Notes under the pieces: model-generated
What the model saw: the letters and a program-made list of their open reading frames with translations, nothing else
Told to the model about the DNA's origin: nothing
Database searches by the model: none
In this document: positions 1 through 10,579 of the stretch, piece after piece
Layout of the letters: every line of letters begins with the position of its first letter
Numbering within the stretch: the stretch's first letter is position 1
From: Ichthyophis bannanicus
Taxonomy: Eukaryota > Chordata > Amphibia > Gymnophiona > Ichthyophiidae
Direction: 5' to 3'
NCBI GenBank assembly: GCA_033557465.1
Contig: CM066031.1
Coordinates: forward strand, 1,669,974,800-1,670,038,799
DNA length: 64,000 nucleotides
Position numbers and translations under genes: made by a program

Positions 1-271
1 GAGAGTATTTTCCTCTCGCGCGGCTTGACAAGCCGCGCGAGAGGGAAATATTCTCTTTGCATCTTGAAAAGCCCGCCGCTAAAGGAGCAGACTCGGGGCT
101 CTTCCGGGCTGAGGAGAAGGGACCGCGAACAGCTGATTGTGCTGCTACCACGGCGGCAGCAGCAGCAGCAGAAGACAGGGTTTGTGTTTTTTTTTTTTCC
201 TCCGTCGCGGGCCGCACAAAGTTCGGTTGCGGGCCGCATGCGGCCCGCGGGCCGCGTGTTTGAGACCCCGG
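1..271. mobile_element. Non-autonomous hAT element, one end only (cut by window edge)
   Basis: The block ends with the terminal inverted repeat GTTTGAGACCCCGG at 258-271, preceded by GC-rich GCGGCCCGC-type subterminal repeats. This matches the ends of the complete hAT element at 40703-42963. The first 55 bases form a near-perfect hairpin (arms about 1-26 and 31-55), like the foldback core of that second element. The 8 bases after it, CCCTAGAG (272-279), are the expected target duplication; its partner lies outside the window. No transposase is visible, so the copy would depend on a related autonomous element. It interrupts the YR gene of DIRS copy E. Confidence 0.8.
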
Positions 272-279
272 CCCTAGAG

Positions 280-590
280 CCTGTCCTCTTATCTTACCTC
301 TGTAACAGGATAGAGTCGCCAACTGCACCTTTAGAGAAGCAGCTGCTAATCCCTTCTCATATCCTTCCTGCAAAAACGCCAGTAACTGAGGAATCGAAGC
401 TTTCAAGGCCGTAACTTGCTGCCTAAACACCACGCTTCGAACACGCCTAACACGAATATACGCTAAAGAAGTTGATCTCTTTCGAGCTTTCAACAACGTG
501 GCCACCACTGCCACGGAATAACCTCTCGCTGTTAACCTTGCCCTTTCAATAGCCAAGCTGTAAACTAGAACCGATCCACCTGAGGCATCA
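280..590 (-). pseudogene. Tyrosine recombinase N-terminal fragment (copy E)
   Basis: The minus-strand translation resembles the N-terminal, core-binding part of the beta-family YR seen complete in copy H. It has the segments STSLAYIRV and LQEGYEKGLAAASL followed by CYRGKI. The catalytic domain (Arg box, HxxR, Tyr) would lie further left and is missing because the hAT element at 1-271 interrupts the gene. The fragment starts just past the end of the methyltransferase-like frame, which is the normal DIRS order. It cannot make an active recombinase. Confidence 0.75.
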
Positions 591-2400
591 GCAGGGGTCC
601 CTGTAATAACAGGTCCCTCTGAACCAGCAGCTTCCATGGCTTGTCTCCCAGAAGCCTGACCAGATCTGCATACCATGGCCGCCTTGGCCAATCCGGCGCA
701 ATTAAAACCACTCGTCCTCTGTAAAGCTCTATATGCTGCAGGACCCGACCTATTAACACCCACGGTGGAAACACAGAGAAGTCGTTCCTCCGGCCAAGGC
801 TGTATTAAGGCATCCAGGCCTTCCGACATCCTTTCCCGCCTTCTGCTGAAGAACCGACTGGCTTTTGCGGTTTGCAAGGTCGCCATGAGATCCATGACCG
901 GTGGGCCCCAACGCCGCACCACCATCTCGAACACCTGCGGATGAAGGGCCCACTCCCCTGGGTCTACTCTTACCAGACTCAGAAAATCGGCCTCCACATT
1001 TTCCACCCCTGCGACATGCGCCGCTGTCACTGCCAACAGATGCATCTCGGCCCACTCGAACAACTGATCGGCTTCAGCTTCCAGTGCCATACTGCTGGTG
1101 CCTGCTACTGTTGTCGCATTGTCGGAGAATACCCGCACGGCTTTCCCGTGAAGACATCCCCGAAAAGCTCTTAGCGCCAGAACAACCGCTCGCAACTCCA
1201 ACCAGTTGATCGACCAGGCCTTCTCCTGAGTGGACCACACACCTTGTGCTTATCTTCCTTGGACATGCGGCTCCCCAACCTGAAAGGCTGGCATCTGTCG
1301 TCAGGGGAATCCAATCCGGCGCCTCTAACTGCATTCCTTTCTCCAAATTCTCCGTCCGTAACCACCATAGGAGAGAGAAGTGTTTCCTGCTGACAGGGTA
1401 ATCTTTGAGAGAGACTGTCGTTCTGGTGCGACCAACGTCTGAGTAATGCTCTTTGCAATGGTCTCATGTGCGCCCTCACCCACGGCACCACCTCGAGGGT
1501 CGCCGCCATGGTCCCTAAAAAATGCATGTAGTGCCAGGCCGTAGGACACCTGCTGTGGAGAAATCTGCGGACCAGGTGCCGCAAACCTTGAACCCGGTTC
1601 TGCTGCAGAAACACCTTTCCAACCCTCGTATCGAACCGAGCCCCAAGATACTCCAGGGTCTGCGATGGACTCAACCTGCTTTTGGAACCATTGACTACCC
1701 AACCGAGGCTCTCCAAGAACGCCACCACTCTGACTGTGGCCACTTCGCTCTCCTCCTTGGACTTTGCCAGAATCAACCAATCATCCAGGTAAGGATGAAC
1801 TAGGACTCTCTCCTTTCTCAACGCCGCCGCCACTATCACCATCACCTTGGTGAAGGTTTGTGGCGCTGTCGCTAGACCAAACGGTAATGCTTGGAACTGA
1901 AAATGTCCCAATGGTACCGCGAACCTTAACCTCTGATATTCCGGACAGATGGGAATGTGCAGATAAGCCTCCGACAAATCGAGGGACGTAAGAAACTCGC
2001 CCTTGCGCACCGCTACTATGACCGATCGTAACGTCTCCATCCGAAAATGAGACACCTTTAGACAGCGATTTACGCGCTTGAGATCCAAAATTGGCCGATA
2101 GGTCCCTTCTTTCTTTGGTACCAGGAAATAAATGGAGTACCGACCGCAGCCGCATTGGTCTGGCGGCACAGACACCACCGCCTCGAGGGAGAGCAGACGG
2201 TCCAAGGTCTCCTTTACCACTGCATATTTGGACTGTGCTTTGCACGGGGATTGCACGAAAGAATAGGTCACTGGACACTGAAGCTCCAAGGCATAATCCT
2301 CTCAAATAACCTCCAGCACCCACTGATCGGTCGTGATCTGGGTCCAGGCAGGATAAAACTTCTGCAGGCAACCTCCTATCAGCCCCTACCCCGCCTAGAC
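565..2400 (-). pseudogene. RT-RNase H-methyltransferase-like polyprotein, frameshifted (copy E)
   Basis: The reverse transcriptase is open from 2289 to about 1400. It has the DIRS-type catalytic motif YLDDWLI near 1775-1800, the upstream block PILDLKRVNRCL and the LPFGLATAP motif. The frame then shifts near 1400. RNase H survives as TTDASLSGWGA near 1270-1310 and a later DN-containing block in another frame. A C-terminal segment with FPPWVLIGRV and APDWPRRPWY (565-774) corresponds to the DAM-like methyltransferase domain of DIRS elements. At least two frameshifts make it a pseudogene. In life it would copy element RNA through a circular intermediate. Confidence 0.85.
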
Positions 2401-2409
2401 CCACCTGGC

Positions 2410-3040
2410 TTCATTGCAACTTTCAGAGACTGGAGGAAGAAGAGGCCGCAAACCCTCTACCTGCTCCCCTGAAGCCTCTAAATCCCTGGCTACGATAGGG
2501 AAATCGTCCCCTTTGCATTTGTCCAAATCTTGGGGAACGAAAACGAGGAAAATCTCTGTTGTCCTCTAGCAGTCGGCCCCAAGCGACCTTGCTTCTGCCT
2601 ATCCTCCAGAAGCCTACCGCCCTTGGACTCTCCCAAATCCTTCACAAGCTTTTCCAGGTCCTCCCCAAAACAGAAGCTTCCCCCTAAACGGAAGCTTACT
2701 AAGCCTTGATTTGGAAGAAGTATCCACAGCCCAATTGCGTAACCACAGACAACGCCTGGCCGCTACTGCCGATGCCATGCTATTCGACAATCCGCGAACC
2801 AGATCATACTGAATGTTGGCTAGATAAGCTGCCCCCGTCTCTATCCTGGCTGCCTTGGCGGCCGAATCTCCCGCCTCTCCTGTCTGAAGCCCCTGAGCCC
2901 AATGCAGGCAAGCTCTGGCTACCCAAGCTCCACAAATGGACACTTGCAGGGACAGCGCATTAACATCAAAAACCCGTTTCAACAAGGTATCTAATTTCCT
3001 GTCCTGCGCATCCTTCAGCGCAGCACTCCCTTCAACCGGA
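2410..3040 (-). pseudogene. Gag-like protein, C-terminal half (copy E)
   Basis: The segment 2614-2985 matches the beta-family gag of copies D and H, with blocks VFDVNALSLQ, GAWVARACL and LRNWAVD. In D and H a block reading LLFGEDLEKLVKDLGE follows; here it is frameshifted near 2665, so the C-terminus is out of frame. The N-terminal half of the same gene lies at 32854-33773, separated by the insertion of copy C. DIRS gag proteins are thought to package element RNA; nothing here shows a catalytic function. Confidence 0.82.
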
Positions 3041-3471
3041 AAGCGTAGTTACTCAGCTGTAACAGGTGTTCTCCAGGAGCAGCAGGAATCAGTCCTCACA
3101 TATGGGTGACGTCGGCGCAGACAGAGCCCTCGTGCGGAGCATTTCCCCAGCTTTCATAGAAAGCCTTTAGGGAATGCAGCTTGCATGCGCGGTCCCCTTC
3201 CCGCCCAAGGGTGCCATCTTGCCCAGTCTGATGACATAGCTAAGACAGCAAAAAACAAAAATGAAATATATGACCGCAACTCCAAGGGGAGGAGGGAGGG
3301 TTGTGAGAACTGATTCCTGCTGCTCCTGGAGAACACCTGTTACAGGTGAGTAACTACGCTTTCTCCAGGACCAAGCAGGAAGTCAGTCCTAACATATGGG
3401 ACTCCCCAGCTTAAGGCTACCGGGGACCCAAAGCTGAAAAATGAGCTCCCTCTAGAGCCCCAGCATGTGCG
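3041..3471 (-). mobile_element. DIRS alpha copy C, left (3') end piece
   Basis: It begins AAAGCGTAGTTACTCAGC and carries the left inverted terminal repeat, a short spacer and the internal complementary region. It is cut at 3471 by alpha copy B; the rest of C resumes at 27521. The text either side of B (CAGCATGTGCG and AAAGAATCTTCTC) rejoins to match the same position in B itself (near 3910-3935). No coding sequence lies in this piece; the YR stop codon is on the far side of B. Confidence 0.88.
3304..3400. repeat. Internal complementary region (copy C)
   Basis: The first half is the reverse complement of the left end of the element (CTGATTCCTGCTGCTCC through GTAACTACGCTTT). The second half (CTCCAGGACCAAGCAGG onward) is the reverse complement of the right end at about 32810-32853. 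The two halves abut, as the ends would in a circle. In Dictyostelium DIRS-1 such a region is proposed to template end joining. Confidence 0.85.
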
Positions 3472-3742
3472 AAAAGAGTAGTTACTCACCTGTAACAGGT
3501 GTTCTCCAGGAGCAGCAGAAATCAGTCCTCACATATGGGTGACGTCGGCGCTGACGGAGCCCCCATGCGGAGCATTTCCCCAGCTTTCAAAGAAAGCCTT
3601 TGGGAATGCAGCCACGCATGCGCGGTCCCCTTCCCGCCCAAAGGTGCCATCTTGCTCAGTCTGACGACATAGCTAAAAGACAGCACGAAAAAAGAAAATG
3701 AACTATATACAACTGCAATTCCAAGGGGAGCAGGGAGGGTTG

Positions 3743-3840
3743 TGAGGACTGATTCCTGCTGCTCTTGGAGAACATCTTTTACAGGTGCGTAACTACGCTT
3801 TCTCCAGGACCAAGCAGGAAGTCAGTCCTCACATATGGGT
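3743..3840. repeat. Internal complementary region (copy B)
   Basis: It is the reverse complement of B's left end (through GTAACTACGCTTT) joined to the reverse complement of its right end (CTCCAGGACCAAGCAGG), the same layout as in copies A, C and F. A few substitutions (for example ACATCTTTTACAGG for ACACCTGTTACAGG) show it no longer pairs perfectly with the left end. Confidence 0.85.
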
Positions 3841-3959
3841 GACTCCCTAGCTCTGGGCTACCAGGAACCCAGGCTGAAAAATAGAGCTCCCTCTAGAGCC
3901 TCAGCAACAGAGAGAGAATCTTCTCCGAGACCACACCTGAATGGTAGCCCAACACCAGG

Positions 3960-4214
3960 GCAGGAGGGTAGGAGTTGCCTAAACCTCAAAGAGATTACGG
4001 AGTACCACTTGCCCGAAAGCGCTGTCCCTACGGAACTCCCTCTCGAGGCATTAGTGGTCCGCAAAAGTCTGGCTTGAAGACCAAATAGCGGCACGACAGA
4101 TGTCTGCCAACGGAAAACAACGGAAGTGCACTACTGATGCGGCCTTCGCCCTGACCCGGTGGGCCGTGACTCGACCCTCCAGGGAGAGGCCAGCTGTCCC
4201 GTACGCCCAGGCGA
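3960..4214 (-). pseudogene. Tyrosine recombinase C-terminal part (copy B), catalytic Tyr replaced by stop
   Basis: The minus-strand frame reads LSLEGRVTAHRVRAKAASV and then CRAAIWSSSQTFADH. The HxxR motif (HRVR) is intact. In copies A, C and F the next residue after the final His is the nucleophilic Tyr; here that codon is TAA (near 4052-4054). The remaining C-terminal codons follow downstream. The recombinase would lose its nucleophile even without the insertions that split the gene at 4215, 10638 and 22842. Confidence 0.85.
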
Positions 4215-4848
4215 CAGTCAGAAAACGTGATGAAATACCAAGGACAGGAACATTATTAAAAATGTAGGCACAAACATGCCAAACCAGGCACAAATTTGCC
4301 AACCCGACACAGGCCGTGTTTCGTGAGTACTTCTTCAGGGGTGTAGGCAAACTAAAAACAATAAAACCATCAAAAACATGAATGAATAGATAAATACAAT
4401 ATCAACATCAATACATACACTTATATAAATAATTGCTTCCGATATGTAAACATGTTAAAACAAAAATGTTGAAATGCTATTTAAAAACATGCAACCATAG
4501 ATATAAACATCATCAAAAGTAATACAATAATTATCCAAAGTAAGGAACGTAAAAATGCACAAGAGAACACATAAATATATAAATAAATATACATAAAAAC
4601 CTTACCAATATACCTCAAATGCTCTTCACTATATATTTGTGTGTTTTCTTGTGCATTTTTACATTCCTTACTTTGGATAATTATTGTATTACTTTTGATG
4701 ATGTTTATATTTATGGTTGCATGTTTTTAAATAGCATTTCAACATTTTTGTTTTAACATGCTTACATATCGGAAGCAATTATTTATATAAGTGTATGTAT
4801 TGATGTTGATATTGTATTTATTTATTCATTCATGTCTTTGATGGTTTT
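4215..4848. mobile_element. Penelope-like element, inverted-repeat pair, left portion
   Basis: A long palindrome: arm one runs about 4215-4580 and arm two starts about 4622 and continues beyond the L1 insertion to about 10527. The whole insertion (4215-10579) is flanked by the 12-bp duplication ACGCCCAGGCGA (4203-4214 and 10580-10591). Each arm carries the CCTGAAGAAG...GAAACACGG segment found in the terminal repeats of vertebrate Penelope-like retroelements. No reverse transcriptase is present, so this is a non-coding, 5'-truncated inverted pair. It lies inside the YR gene of copy B. Confidence 0.68.
4303..4343 (-). ncRNA. Candidate hammerhead-ribozyme motif in Penelope-like repeat (intact core)
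   Basis: Read on the minus strand, the segment contains CTGAAGA, a very short stem-loop (GT-ACTC-AC) and GAAAC, followed by a complementary ACGGCC/GTGT segment. This is the order of the conserved hammerhead core (CUGANGA, stem II, GAAA). Penelope-like elements are known to carry such short-stem hammerheads. Cleavage activity is not shown by sequence alone. Confidence 0.5.
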
Positions 4849-4937
4849 TTTTTTTTTTTTTTTTAAATTCTTTATTTAGAAAATTTTCACACTACAATGC
4901 AACATAGCTACTGACAAGAAAACAAGACAAAAAAAAA

Positions 4938-4985
4938 CCCCCTTAAACCCATCCCCAACCCCCTCCCACCTCCCCCCCCCCCTTA
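4938..4985 (-). other. G-rich polypurine tract in L1 3' UTR
   Basis: The plus strand shows long C-runs (CCCCAACCCCCTCCC, then a run of 12 C). The element sense strand is therefore a run of G tracts able to form a G-quadruplex. A G-rich polypurine tract in the 3' UTR is a known shared feature of vertebrate L1 elements. The surrounding 3' UTR (4865-5188) has no ORF. Confidence 0.7.
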
Positions 4986-5188
4986 GGCCCGCCGGGGTGA
5001 AGCCCAAACTCGGGCACCAAAACGAACATAAAAGATAAAATTAATAAAGTTCAGCAGCAACGAAAAGGACCAAGAACTGCTGAAAAGCACCCTTCAAAGA
5101 AAAACAACAAAGACCTCAAGCATTTCTGAGGGCGCTGAACTTCAAAATACAATACAAGCAGGGGGCAAAATGTCTGAGGACCCACCCA

Positions 5189-8100
5189 TTAGATAAGAGA
5201 CAAGGCAACAAAAGTATCCAGTGCCCGCCACCTATCAAGAACAATAGTGGCCTTATCAGGGAAATGCAATTTGCAGTAAAGTTTCTCAAATTTGACCATT
5301 TGAGATACGAGATTCCACCACTTATTCATGCATAATTTCCGCGAATTTTTCCAGTTAGCAAAGATAACTTTCAAAGCTATGGCCATCAGAAAGTTGAAAA
5401 GGAAATAATTGTCCTTAGATAGTCCGGGCACCGGAAAGGAGGATCTCAGACAGATTATACCCCATGTCAGACAAACATTAATTTGTAAGATGGCCTGTAT
5501 CCTGTTCCAAACTGAACGCCAATAGCTCTGAACGTGTAAGCAATCAAAAATCATGTGTTTGAATGTGCCTAAAGCTGCAGAACATGTCCAGCACTTGGCT
5601 GCAGAGGACTTGTCCCATTTGGCTAATCTAACGGGAGTAATGTACACTCTATGTAAAAAAAAATATAAAGATTGGGTGAGTGCAGCAGATCTCGAGACCC
5701 TTGTAACGGAGCCCCAGGCAATTCTCCAGACCCTACTTGATGTCTGGCGTGAGATCTCCCCCTCCCAATTTTTCTCAAGCCCGCGAAGCAAGGGCGGAGA
5801 GGAATCTCTAAGCAAAGCGTAGATTCGAGAGACACCCCCCCTCTGCCCTGCAATTTCTGCCATGACAGTAACAAGCGGGCAGTCTGAGCATGACGTTACA
5901 GGAGAAAACCCCCCACCCCGTAAGCAATGACGTAACTGGAACCAGTAAAAAGAGGCAGAGTCGGGAAGGGCAAACTCACGTTGCAGATAGGAGAAATCTT
6001 TCCAGCCGAAAGACCCTGCCAACTGATCAGTTGACCAAATTCCCGACTCCTGCCATTTCTTCCAAGAAAACATCTTACCATTTATCCGCAGCCTAGGGTT
6101 CCACCACAAAGGAGATTTCAGACCCCCAGGAGAAGCGATTGCCAGCTGTCTTGCCGAAGATAGATACGCCGCCTGGGTAGCACCAATCACCGAGCCCAGT
6201 AGTAACTTCTCAGGGTGTCTCGCCCCTAGCAGCCACCTTAGCGGGGAGGGAGCGACAATCTGTCTTTCAAATTCTAGCCAAACCGGAACCGCATCCAGAG
6301 CCTCCACACAGGTCCAAAGGGCAGCTTGCTTTAAGAGAAGCGCCTTGTGGTAGGACCGAAAATCGGGAAAGTGTACACCCCCTTTGTCTTTACTAGCTTT
6401 TAGTTTTTTCAAAGCAATCCTGGGTTGGCGACCGCCCCAGAGAAAACGAGAAAGGAGACGGTCTAGCTCTGAGAAAAGACCCTGAGGTAGCAGGACCGGA
6501 AGCATGCCAAGTACATAATTTATTTTAGGCATTAAAACCATTTTTATGGCTTCCAGCCTCCCCCACCAGGTAAGATACAAAGGGGACCAGGTTAAAACAG
6601 ACTGCTTAACGGACCGGAGTAGATCTTCAACATTTTCCTGGACCGCTCGTTCGAGAGGAGAGCCATATTTGGCCCCTAGATATTTAATGGTCCCTGCTTC
6701 CCAACGAAACGGAAAGTCTTCCACTAAATCAAAGGTGGCGAGGCCATTCATCGGGAATACAACCGACTTGGACCAATTAATTTTATAACCCGAAAGGCCG
6801 GAATAATGATCGACTAACTGTAGGATTGCGGGAATAGCTGATGGTTGCGTGAACAAGAGGAGATCGTCCGCATACGCGGACACCTTGACTTGCCAGCTCC
6901 CCTCCTCAAAGCCACTGATATGATCATTCTGCCGCAGAGCAAGGAGTAGTGGTTCTAAAGCTAAATTAAAAAGGAGAGGGGAAAGAGGGCAACTTTGTCT
7001 GGTGCCCCGATGCAACGAGAAAGAAGCCGAAAGAACTCCATTTGCACTTATCCGGGCAATAGGATGCAAGTAGAGAGAGCGTACTTTGCTGATAAAGTCT
7101 ACACCAAAGCCAAACCAATCTAGAACTTTGAATAGAAAAGACCACTCTAGTCTGTCAAAGGCTTTTTCAGCATCAAGAGAGACCCCCACATAGGGGAGCT
7201 GGGCAAGATGAGAGCGCTCTAATAGATGACAGAGAAGCCGAGCATTGTCAGATGTGGCTCTCCCAGGAATAAAACCGCATTGGTCCGGGTGAATCACTTC
7301 ACCGATAACATTGGCTAGCCTATTTGCCAGGACCGCCGCATAGATTTTATAATCGGTGTTAAGTAGGGAGATAGGACGATAATTCGTCACTGAAGTGGGA
7401 TCACGTCCAGGTTTCTCTAAGACAATAACCGTGGCTTCCCCGAAATTGCCAACCTTCGAAGAGGAATTGCCAATCGCCTCAAAGTAAAGAAGAAGAGGAG
7501 ACAACAATTCCTCTCTAAACACCTTGTAAAACTCACCGGGGATACCGTCAGGACCAACCGCTTTACCCGATGGAAGGTCAGCAATGATCTTACGAAGCTC
7601 ACCCACTAAAAAAGGTTTGTCCAGCTCCTCGGACCGACACTTAGAAAGGCAGGGATGCTGCAACCGTTGCAGAAAACCTGCCATTGCCTCCTCTTCTGCA
7701 GATACCTCAGAGGTATAAAGACTCCGATAGTAATCTGCAAAGGCGTCTAGAATCTCTTCGGTGTTTCTCAAAACTCCACGGGATTGATCGGCAATTTCTA
7801 CAATCATAGTTCTATCTTTCCTCCTTTTTAAAGAATTAGCTAGTAATTTACCCGCTTTATTATTCTCCCCATAATATTGGGATTTTTGCTTGAGAAGCAC
7901 CTGATCAATCTCCGCATTTAAGATCGAGTTGTATTGAAAACGAAGCCTTTGTAAACGCAAGAGAAGCCCCGGCTTAACATTATTAAGCAAGAGCCTTTCC
8001 CCGGCTTTAATTTGAGCTTCAAGAGACTGCAAACGAGCCAGCCTTTTTTTGTTCTCTGCTATGGAAAAACTGGTAATTACAGCTCGCAGCGAGGCTTTAA

Positions 8101-8990
8101 AAGCCTCCCACCAGGCCCAGGCCGATGTTTCATTTATCTTATTCAAATCAAAATATTCCTTAATAAAACCTTTAATTTCGGCCTGAAACAGTGGGTCAGC
8201 CAACAATGATCTCTGGAAGGACCAAACCCGGGGAGGGTCGGTCGACGCAACCCACTCTACTCTCAAAGAGATAGCGGCGTGATCTGAAATGTACATACTT
8301 AAGATCTCTGCAGTCTGCGCTGCCGGGACCAGGCTTTTAGAAAGTAAAAAATAATCTAGCCGTGACCAGGATTGGTGTGGCGGCGAGAAAAAAGAAAAAT
8401 CCAACTCCTTGGGGTAAAGAAGTCGCCAAATGTCCACCAGCCCCAAGGACTGGAGAAGAGCCAGGAGAGCTGTCCGCGCCCTCGATACCCTTTCTGCCCT
8501 GTAAGGGCGTCTGTCAAGAAGCGGATCAAGAGTAACATTATAATCCCCCCCCCATTATCAAAGGACAGGAAGAGTGCTCTTGCAAAGCTATAAGCAACTC
8601 AGTGAAAAATAAGGGGTCGTCCAAGTTGGGACCGTAGACATTAACTAGGATGCCCTCCATCCCCTTTATATCCACAGACACAATCACCCAGCGACCCTCT
8701 GCATCAGAACGCACACTCAAAAACCGTACAGTTAAGAGATTTCCTCCCCAAAATCGCCACTCCATTTTTCTTATGCACCGAAGGGGAGGCACCCAATAAC
8801 GTGAAATGTCGATTAGCTAACTTCAGAGATTCTTTTAAATCTAGATGGGTCTCCTGCAAATAGATCAGGTCTGCCTTTTGAAGCTGACCGTAGGAGAGAA
8901 TTTTCGCCCGTTTTACCGGATTGTTGATGCTTTTCACGTTCAGAGAGAGAAAATGTAAGGAATTAGCCATTATCATACATTACCATATAA
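5189..8990 (-). pseudogene. L1 ORF2: endonuclease-reverse transcriptase, two frameshifts
   Basis: The apurinic-type endonuclease begins at 8976 (FLSLNVKSINNP, then IYLQETHL). It shifts frame near 8740 and again at the run of nine C at 8546-8554, within the conserved GGD segment. The remaining 1085 codons (8446-5189) are open. They contain the end of the endonuclease (SDHAAISL), the RT blocks GPDGIPGEFYK, NYRPISLLN and the catalytic YADDLLLF near 6855-6880, and a C-terminal C-x2-C-x8-H-x5-C knuckle near 5540-5610. Size and order are those of vertebrate L1 ORF2. Both shifts are small indels, so inactivation looks recent. Confidence 0.9.
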
Positions 8991-9373
8991 CATCCAGAAT
9001 GCCCAATATAAACTACAAAACATCCCAATACAAAATAAACATATTCACAAACCCCGGCGAGTCGACCCCCCCTCCAACCCACCCCCCACCCCTCTACACC
9101 CCAGACCGGGTAAGCCAGTGTGGACCAAACACACACCGTCATGCGGGCCCCAAATATTGCGGGCCAGATATATAGCAATCCCATTGAGAAAAGATCCCCA
9201 ACCCCTAAGTAACCTACAACCAAATATCAAGCATCACAAACATAATCAGTTTGGCAAGTCCACAGACAATGACCACAGACGTCAGCTTCCAAATAAAGCG
9301 ACTCCCCAGGTGCTGGGGAATCAAAAGCCGAACGTCCAGAAGAGATCACACAGGCAGTCCAAAACCGTACATG

Positions 9374-10222
9374 TCACTGCATCTGAAGCGCCTCCTGCTC
9401 CGAGATAAAATTTGCCAATACCTCTGGGTCTTCAAAGTCTTTGGTGACGTTATTTAGGGTTACTCGCAGCCGTGCAGGATAGAAGAGGCCATAGCGGGTC
9501 TGAAGAAGTTGAAGTCTCCGTCTCATGTCCAAAAATTGTTTGCGTTTTGCGACGGTAGGCTTACTGAGATCAGGAAAGAAATGTAGCTTATGGCCCTCAA
9601 ATTGAAACCCCTTCTTGGCCCGAGCTTCTTGTAGAATTTGAGCCACATGTTGATAGCGCAAGGCACAGAGGATGAGAGGCCGAGGCGTAGCTGAAGGCCG
9701 ATTGACCCGTGCTGGAATGCGATGTGCCCGCTCAATCTCGAACGGGCGTACAGAACAGAAATTGAACAGCTTGGGGATCATGTCCTCCAAGAATGCGATA
9801 GGGTCAGATCCCTCACAACCCTCTGGTAAGCCGATGATCCTGACGTTATTTCTACGTGCTCTGTTGTTCATATCCTCCAATGAATGATCTAACAGCGCTA
9901 CCTTCCGCGCTGTCTTTCCATATTGTGTCATTTTTTCCTCCTGCGCTTGAGCCCTGACCTCGAGGCTTTCAACTCTGGCAACCAGGGACCCCATCTGCTC
10001 CCTGAACTCCTTTGAATCTGCCTGGAGTTCGGATAAGCACTCTCCGTTGGTGTCAACCCGGGCTCGCACGGCCTTTAATTCTGCCAAAATCTCCCGCAGG
10101 CCCTCACCTCGATCATGCTGCGACGCCATCTTCACCGGAGAAGGGGGATCCGCTTTAGAGCGTTTCACGCCTGAAGTCGGTACATTGGCGAAATCTAATT
10201 TCGTTTGTTTGTTGCCCGCCAT
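9374..10222 (-). CDS. L1 ORF1 protein (RNA-binding chaperone)
   Basis: The frame is open for 282 codons and begins MAGNKQTKLDF. Residues about 40-105 are heptad-rich and predicted coiled coil, the trimerisation region of L1 ORF1p. An RRM-like domain follows with NNVRIIGLPEG near residue 125, then a C-terminal domain with LILCALRYQHVAQ and GHKLHFFPDLS. There is no CCHC knuckle, which separates it from Tx1-type ORF1. The protein coats L1 RNA in the cytoplasm. The gene starts about 130 bases inside the element's 5' end and stops about 400 bases before ORF2. No disabling change is seen. Confidence 0.88.
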   Translation of the reverse strand: MAGNKQTKLDFANVPTSGVKRSKADPPSPVKMASQHDRGEGLREILAELKAVRARVDTNGECLSELQADSKEFREQMGSLVARVESLEVRAQAQEEKMTQYGKTARKVALLDHSLEDMNNRARRNNVRIIGLPEGCEGSDPIAFLEDMIPKLFNFCSVRPFEIERAHRIPARVNRPSATPRPLILCALRYQHVAQILQEARAKKGFQFEGHKLHFFPDLSKPTVAKRKQFLDMRRRLQLLQTRYGLFYPARLRVTLNNVTKDFEDPEVLANFISEQEALQMQ

Positions 10223-10371
10223 TCTGTAGCGTGGAATGAGAACAATGATGCTACTGAGAAGTAGTTATTAACGAGGGTTGAGGCAAAATTATACCCTTGG
10301 TCCGCAGGAGCTCTCCGCTAGACGTCCATGCAGGTCGCTGGCTGGCTCCGCCCCCTGTCTTTGATGGTTTT

Positions 10372-10579
10372 ATTGTTTTTAGTTTGCCTACACCCTTGAA
10401 GAAATACTCACGAAACACGGCCTGTGTCGGGTTGGCAAATTTGTGCCTGGTTTGGCATGTTTGTGTCTACATTTTTAATAAAGTTTTATTGATATATGTT
10501 CCTGTCCTTGGTATTTCATCATGTTTTCTGACTGTGTGCCTAGCTTGACGTGGTTTCCTGCTTTCTGGTTGGGTCCTGC
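10372..10579 (+). mobile_element. Penelope-like element, right arm
   Basis: This resumes the palindrome after the L1. It is the reverse complement of 4215-4380 (for example TTTAGTTTGCCTACACCC and GGTATTTCATCATG). The last 45 bases or so (TGTGCCTAGCTTGACG onward) have no partner in the left arm, so one unit is longer at its end. The flank ACGCCCAGGCGA at 10580 completes the 12-bp target duplication. Confidence 0.66.
10391..10431 (+). ncRNA. Degenerate hammerhead-like motif, second arm
   Basis: This is the plus-strand counterpart of the motif at 4303-4343, but the core reads TTGAAGA instead of CTGAAGA and the short stem is altered (AATACTCAC). By known hammerhead requirements the loss of the first C should abolish activity. 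It is useful mainly as a paired comparison with the intact copy. Confidence 0.4.

Larger units (their letters stand above)
272..3040 (-). mobile_element. DIRS beta copy E, left piece (YR start, RT-RH-MT, gag C-terminus)
   Basis: This is the oldest layer of the nested stack. On the minus strand it holds the C-terminal half of gag, the RT-RNase H-methyltransferase-like region and the start of the YR gene, which is cut by a hAT element at 271. The gag reading breaks at 3040 exactly where alpha copy C begins, and resumes at 32854 beyond it. The flanks ACCGGAA and TAGTAG rejoin to the sequence seen intact in beta copy D near 14694. The 3' end of E lies beyond the window. Confidence 0.88.
3472..4214 (-). 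mobile_element. DIRS alpha copy B, left (3') piece
   Basis: It holds the left ITR (from AAAAGAGTAGTTACTCACC), the ICR at 3743-3840 and the 3' end of the YR gene. It is interrupted at 4214 by the Penelope-like/L1 composite, continues for 58 bases at 10580-10637, and after the insertion of copy D continues at 22297-27520. The ITR carries the same motifs as the other alpha copies: TGACGTC, a GCATGCGCG core and GCCATCTTG. Confidence 0.88.
4849..10355 (-). mobile_element. Full-length L1-type LINE
   Basis: The element lies on the minus strand. Its poly(A) appears as a T-run at 4845-4864 and its 5' end is at about 10355. It is flanked by the target duplication TGTCTTTGATGGTTTT (4833-4848 and 10356-10371). 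From the 5' end it has a short leader (10223-10355), ORF1, a roughly 400-bp spacer, ORF2 and a 3' UTR with a G-rich purine tract on its sense strand. It inserted into the Penelope-like palindrome, so it is one of the youngest events in the stack. ORF1 is open; ORF2 has two frameshifts. Confidence 0.93.

Noticed and set aside
25..414. Plus-strand open frame of 129 codons at the left edge
   Set aside because: It crosses the border between the hAT element and the YR fragment of copy E and has no coherent composition. It is a chance frame.
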